Below, in pieces: positions 12,231 to 15,654 of a DNA stretch of 15,654 nucleotides (positions within the stretch are counted from its first letter, which is position 1; every line of letters begins with the position of its first letter). Made by a program: the position numbers and the translations under genes. The DNA comes from CAYZEZ01 sp964477295 (GTDB lineage: Bacteria; Bacteroidota; Bacteroidia; Bacteroidales; SM23-62), in contig CAYZEZ010000095.1 of the NCBI GenBank assembly GCA_964477295.1, forward strand, positions 1-15,654, in the 5' to 3' direction. The notes under the pieces were generated by a model. It was not told the origin of the DNA. It searched no databases and worked only from the letters and a program-made list of their open reading frames with translations.

Positions 12231-12349
12231 AATTGACTAGACTGAGCTAGAATTAACAAGAATTAACAAGAATTAACAAGAATTAACAAGACTTAACCGG
12301 TAACTATTAAAATTTTAGTCAATTTAGTCAATTTAGCTCAATCTGGTCA
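12231..12349. repeat. Fourfold decamer flanked by a 16-bp inverted repeat
   Basis: AATTAACAAG is repeated four times without change (12251-12290). Degenerate ten-base units lie before it (TTGACTAGAC, TGAGCTAGAA) and after it (TTAACCGGTA). Further right a 9-base unit TTTAGTCAA occurs twice (12314-12331). The whole is bracketed by TGACTAGACTGAGCTA (12234-12249) and TAGCTCAATCTGGTCA (12334-12349), which are reverse complements at 14 of 16 positions. It fills nearly all the gap between the second DUF6089 gene and uppS. It has no array-like spacers, so it is not CRISPR. Confidence 0.8.
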
Positions 12350-12361
12350 TTTCTTATAGAT

Positions 12362-13105
12362 ATGAATTTTAAGGATAAAATAGATAAGGAGAAGTTACCA
12401 CGGCATATTGCCATTATAATGGATGGGAACGGCAGGTGGGCCAAGCGCAGGGGAAACGAACGTGTATTCGGTCATAAAAATGGTGTGAAAGCCGTACGGG
12501 AAACGATTGAGGCAGCCGCCGAACTGGGTGTGGGGTATCTCACACTGTACGCCTTTTCAACTGAGAACTGGAACAGGCCCAGGACAGAGATAGATGCCCT
12601 GATGTCGCTACTGGTTGTCACGCTGGATGAGGAGCTGGAAACACTGATGAAAAATAATATCCGGCTGATGACCATCGGTGATACCGACAGCCTGCCATCA
12701 AGGGTAAAAAAACACCTGAAGCGTACCATGGAAATCACATCCGGGAATACAGGCCTTAAACTGATCCTTGCGCTCAGTTACAGCGCCCATTGGGAAATTG
12801 TGGAAGCCGTCCGGAAAATAGTCAGCCAGGTGGAAAATGGAGAGATCGGTGCCGAAGAAGTGACGTGCGATTATTTTGCAGATTGCTTAAAGACAAAAGA
12901 TATTCCTGATCCTGAGCTACTTATCAGAACAAGTGGCGAATACCGCATCAGCAATTTCCTGTTGTGGCAAATCGCCTATGCGGAATTATATTTTACACCT
13001 ACTTTGTGGCCCGATTTTCGCAAGGAAGATCTGTACGAAGCCATATGCAATTTTCAGAACCGTGAGAGACGGTTTGGTATGATAAGTGAACAGGTAGTAA
13101 CATGA
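12362..13105 (+). CDS. uppS: Isoprenyl transferase (undecaprenyl diphosphate synthase)
   Basis: Cis-prenyltransferase that adds isopentenyl units to farnesyl diphosphate, giving the undecaprenyl carrier used for peptidoglycan and surface polysaccharides. The 247-residue protein has IAIIMDGNGRWAKRRG (16-31) with catalytic D21, the conserved FGHKNGVKA segment (H38), LYAFSTENWNRP, ALSYSAHWEIVEAV and the C-terminal RTSGEYRISNFLLWQIAYAE signature followed by LYFTPTLWPDF. In many families the middle motif reads YGGRxEI; here it is YSAHWEI, which I take as a lineage variant. The start ATG 12362 fits the family length. Its TGA overlaps the bamA ATG (ATGA, 13102-13105), suggesting coupled translation. 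Confidence 0.95.
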   Translation: MNFKDKIDKEKLPRHIAIIMDGNGRWAKRRGNERVFGHKNGVKAVRETIEAAAELGVGYLTLYAFSTENWNRPRTEIDALMSLLVVTLDEELETLMKNNIRLMTIGDTDSLPSRVKKHLKRTMEITSGNTGLKLILALSYSAHWEIVEAVRKIVSQVENGEIGAEEVTCDYFADCLKTKDIPDPELLIRTSGEYRISNFLLWQIAYAELYFTPTLWPDFRKEDLYEAICNFQNRERRFGMISEQVVT

Positions 13106-15618
13106 ATCTGAACAGAAGTTTTTACAAAATATTCTTTCTCTGGGTCTCATTATTCCTGATAATACCTGCATATCAGGTTATGGCCCAGGATGAGAAGGAA
13201 GCCATTGATTATTCTAATCTTCCGGTTTTCGATTATTCCAATCCCAAAGAATATATTATCTCTGAAATAACCATATCCGGTGTGGAATTTCTGCAGCCCA
13301 TGGTGCTTAAAAGCTTGTCGGGACTCCGGGAAGGCGGTACGATAACGGTTCCCGGAGACGATATGACCCGGGTTATCCATAAATTCTGGGACCAGGGATT
13401 GTTTTCGGATGTAAAACTTACCGCTACCAAGGTCGAAGCAGGCAAGATATGGCTCGATATCTACCTGAAGGAACAGCCGAGGCTGACTTATCTTGAAATA
13501 AATGGATTGAAAAAAAGCGAAAAAGAAGACCTGACTGAGAAACTGAGCCTGCGAAGGGGAAGCCAGATCACAACCGATCTCCTGAACAATACTGAACGGA
13601 TCATCAAAGACCATTTCATCGAAAAGGGATTCCTTAATACGGCTGTGGAAATTGTCCAGAAAGCCGATTCCGCCTCAGGGAATGGTGTTAACCTGTACAT
13701 CAATATTAAGAAAAACAATAGGGTGAAAATTGATGAGATCTATTTTGTGGGGAACGAGGTATTTACTCCCAAGCGCCTCAGGCGAACCATGAAAGACACT
13801 AAAAAATATAACTGGAACATTTTCAAGGCTTCGAAACTGATCAAGGAAACGTTCAAGGAGGACAAAAAGAAACTTATTGCTTTTTATAATGAGAATGGCT
13901 ACAGGGATGCCAAGATCCTCAGAGATTCCATGTCGGTGTTGAATGAGAAAAGAGTCGACCTTACCATCTGGCTGGAAGAAGGAGATAAATATTATTTCGG
14001 TGATATTGAATGGATCGGGAACACAATCTACCCGTCAGAATTGCTATCCAGGGCACTGGGTATCGATAAGGGTGATGTCTTCGACCAGACCGTGCTTGAT
14101 AAAAGGCTTCAGATCGATGAGGATGCAGTGAGCTCATTATACCTCGATAATGGATACCTGTTTTTCCAGGTTGATCCCGTTGAAGTGCGGATTGAGAATG
14201 ATTCTATCGATTTTGAGATGAGGATCCACGAGGGAGACCAGGCTACAATCAATGAAGTGATCATCACCGGGAACACCAAGACCAATGAACACGTGATCCG
14301 GCGGGAGATCAGGACCAAACCTGGCGAATTGTTCAGCAAGGCGGAGATTATCCGGACGGTCAGGGAGCTTGCCCAGCTGGGACATTTCGATCCGGAAAAA
14401 ATAGAGCCCAATCCCATTCCCAATCCTTCAGATGGAACAGTGGATATTGAATATAAGCTGGTGGAACGGGCCAACGACCAGCTTGAAATATCCGGTGGAT
14501 GGGGGGCCAATATGCTGGTCGGAACCATCGGCCTCCGGTTCTCTAATTTCTCTGTCCGCAATATACTCAATCTCAAAGAATGGCGACCCATTCCAATGGG
14601 TGATGGCCAGACCCTGAGCATCCGGGCGCAGTCGAATGGGAAGTATTACAGGGCCTATAACTTCTCGTTCGTTGAACCATGGTTTGGCGGAAAGAAGCCA
14701 AATTCGCTTTCCCTTTCCCTCTATCATACCGTAACAACCAACAGTTTTTATGCCTTTGACCAGGGCGACCGCTCCTTTAAAATTTCGGGTGCCGCTATCG
14801 GACTCGGACGGCGACTGAAATGGCCCGATGACTTCTTCCAGTTATATAACGAGATAAACCTCACGCAATACAAATTGAACGACTGGCAGGGGTATTTCTT
14901 TTTTACAGATGGTACCTCTAATAACCTTAGTTTTACCTCAACACTTGCCAGGAGATCGGTCGACCAGCTGATATATCCCAGGAGGGGATCCAATTTCTCC
15001 CTTAGCCTCCAGCTTACTCCTCCATACTCCCTTTTTAGTGGGAAGGATTATTCACAAGTGGATGTAAATGAGAAGTACAAGTTAATTGAATATCATAAAT
15101 GGAAATTTAATGCTGAATGGTATACAACTCTGGCAGGAAATTTGGTGTTAAGTACACGAGCACAATGGGGATTCCTGGGTCATTACAATGATGATATCGG
15201 CCCTTCACCCTTTGAAGGCTTCGATGTGGGCGGAGACGGGATGTCGGGATACAATATCTACGGATACGAGACCATTGCCCTCAGAGGGTATGAGAACAGT
15301 TCTTTGACACCAAGGAAAGACGGGCTTAAATCGGGGAATGTGTATGAGAAAATTACCTTTGAACTGAGACATCCGATCACCCTGAATCCTTCGGCAACCG
15401 TATTTATGGTTGCTTTCCTGGAAGGAGGGAACGCATGGTACAGTATCGACCAGTACAATCCGTTCCTCGTTAAGAGGTCGGCGGGATTTGGCCTGAGAGC
15501 CTTCCTGCCCATGTTCGGATTACTGGGAATAGACTGGGGATACGGGTTTGATGATATACCCGGAAACCCGGGAGCAAATAAGAGCCAGTTCCACTTTACG
15601 ATTGGACAACAGTTTTAG
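13102..15618 (+). CDS. bamA: Outer-membrane protein assembly factor BamA
   Basis: Core Omp85 protein of the BAM complex, which inserts beta-barrel proteins into the outer membrane. The 838-residue product has a signal peptide (1-28, ending AYQVMA before QDEK). Five POTRA domains begin near residues 52 (ISEITISGVEF), 127 (YLEINGLKK), 208 (VKIDEIYFVGN), 297 (YYFGDIEWIGN) and 381 (ATINEVIITGN). A C-terminal 16-strand barrel follows (about 460-838). The loop-6 RGY (728-730, the VRGF/Y motif) is present, and the protein ends with the C-terminal signature SQFHFTIGQQF with terminal Phe. A POTRA1 preceded by an Asp/Tyr-rich linker is common in Bacteroidota. The ATG overlaps the uppS stop. By analogy with other Bacteroidota, OmpH/Skp-like genes may follow outside the window. 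Confidence 0.95.
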   Translation: MNLNRSFYKIFFLWVSLFLIIPAYQVMAQDEKEAIDYSNLPVFDYSNPKEYIISEITISGVEFLQPMVLKSLSGLREGGTITVPGDDMTRVIHKFWDQGLFSDVKLTATKVEAGKIWLDIYLKEQPRLTYLEINGLKKSEKEDLTEKLSLRRGSQITTDLLNNTERIIKDHFIEKGFLNTAVEIVQKADSASGNGVNLYINIKKNNRVKIDEIYFVGNEVFTPKRLRRTMKDTKKYNWNIFKASKLIKETFKEDKKKLIAFYNENGYRDAKILRDSMSVLNEKRVDLTIWLEEGDKYYFGDIEWIGNTIYPSELLSRALGIDKGDVFDQTVLDKRLQIDEDAVSSLYLDNGYLFFQVDPVEVRIENDSIDFEMRIHEGDQATINEVIITGNTKTNEHVIRREIRTKPGELFSKAEIIRTVRELAQLGHFDPEKIEPNPIPNPSDGTVDIEYKLVERANDQLEISGGWGANMLVGTIGLRFSNFSVRNILNLKEWRPIPMGDGQTLSIRAQSNGKYYRAYNFSFVEPWFGGKKPNSLSLSLYHTVTTNSFYAFDQGDRSFKISGAAIGLGRRLKWPDDFFQLYNEINLTQYKLNDWQGYFFFTDGTSNNLSFTSTLARRSVDQLIYPRRGSNFSLSLQLTPPYSLFSGKDYSQVDVNEKYKLIEYHKWKFNAEWYTTLAGNLVLSTRAQWGFLGHYNDDIGPSPFEGFDVGGDGMSGYNIYGYETIALRGYENSSLTPRKDGLKSGNVYEKITFELRHPITLNPSATVFMVAFLEGGNAWYSIDQYNPFLVKRSAGFGLRAFLPMFGLLGIDWGYGFDDIPGNPGANKSQFHFTIGQQF

Positions 15619-15621
15619 GAA

Positions 15622-15654
15622 GTGACGGGTGACGGGTGACGGGTGACGGGTGAC
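15622..15654 (+). repeat. Perfect heptad tandem repeat after bamA, cut by window end
   Basis: GTGACGG is repeated four times without error plus five more bases (GTGAC), starting three bases after the bamA TAG and running off the right edge. Its unit resembles the GTGACGC/GTGAGTG units seen on the minus strand at the response regulator stop (142-156). Confidence 0.85.

Noticed and set aside
12251..12290. Possible CRISPR-like direct repeats
   Set aside because: The 10-base units are contiguous with no spacers; this is a simple tandem repeat.
14109..14621. 170-codon minus-strand open frame antisense to bamA
   Set aside because: It covers conserved POTRA5 and barrel sequence of bamA; its Ser/Ile-rich translation is typical of an antisense shadow.
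1..15654. A new defence, toxin or mobile system among the genes
   Set aside because: All confident genes are standard core functions with intact motifs; novelty, if any, is in the intergenic repeats.

Overview
This window carries ordinary core genes of a Bacteroidota bacterium, most likely of the Bacteroidales type. The taxonomic evidence is an RprX/RprY-like two-component pair, tandem DUF6089 (PorG-like) outer-membrane proteins directly before uppS and bamA, and repeated TAnnTTTG boxes (the Bacteroidota -7 element) at sensible distances upstream of genes. Shine-Dalgarno sequences are mostly absent. I see no rRNA, tRNA, CRISPR array, transposase or prophage gene, and no gap above 300 bases without a gene.

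Layout. At 1-64 is the last piece of an unidentified + strand gene. The minus strand from 5455 down to 150 holds udk; then prs-rplY-pth, a classic ribosome/PRPP cluster; then a histidine kinase and response regulator with their own promoter. At 5521-7192 the + strand has manA-engB. This converges on a minus-strand pair, pdxJ and an alpha/beta hydrolase (8934-7323). Divergent from pdxJ, a long + strand run goes CBS-domain protein, nadK, two DUF6089 proteins, uppS and bamA (8988-15618). It links cofactor supply (pyridoxal phosphate, NADP) with envelope construction: an undecaprenyl carrier for the wall, BAM for outer-membrane barrels, and PorG-like proteins associated with the type IX secretion system.

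The genes are conventional; the unusual signal lies between them. Tracts with a seven-base period sit at many gene 3' ends, often starting at or including the stop codon, and each tract has its own sequence (about 74-156, 876-896, 2830-2913, 7191-7260, 8138-8230, 15622-15654). The best one, between rplY and pth, is exactly twelve heptads, six in one orientation and six inverted, and forms a long imperfect hairpin. A second repeat type is a 102-bp element with terminal inverted repeats and a C/G-rich hairpin, present twice in opposite orientations (4743-4844 and 9668-9769). One copy supplies the udk stop codon; the other abuts the nadK start and creates a false N-terminal extension. A third pattern, a fourfold decamer flanked by a 16-bp inverted repeat, separates the second DUF6089 gene from uppS.

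Several starts differ from the longest open frame: pdxJ at 8934, the hydrolase at 8129, the CBS protein at 8988, nadK at 9782 and the second DUF6089 gene at 11568. pth starts with GTG.
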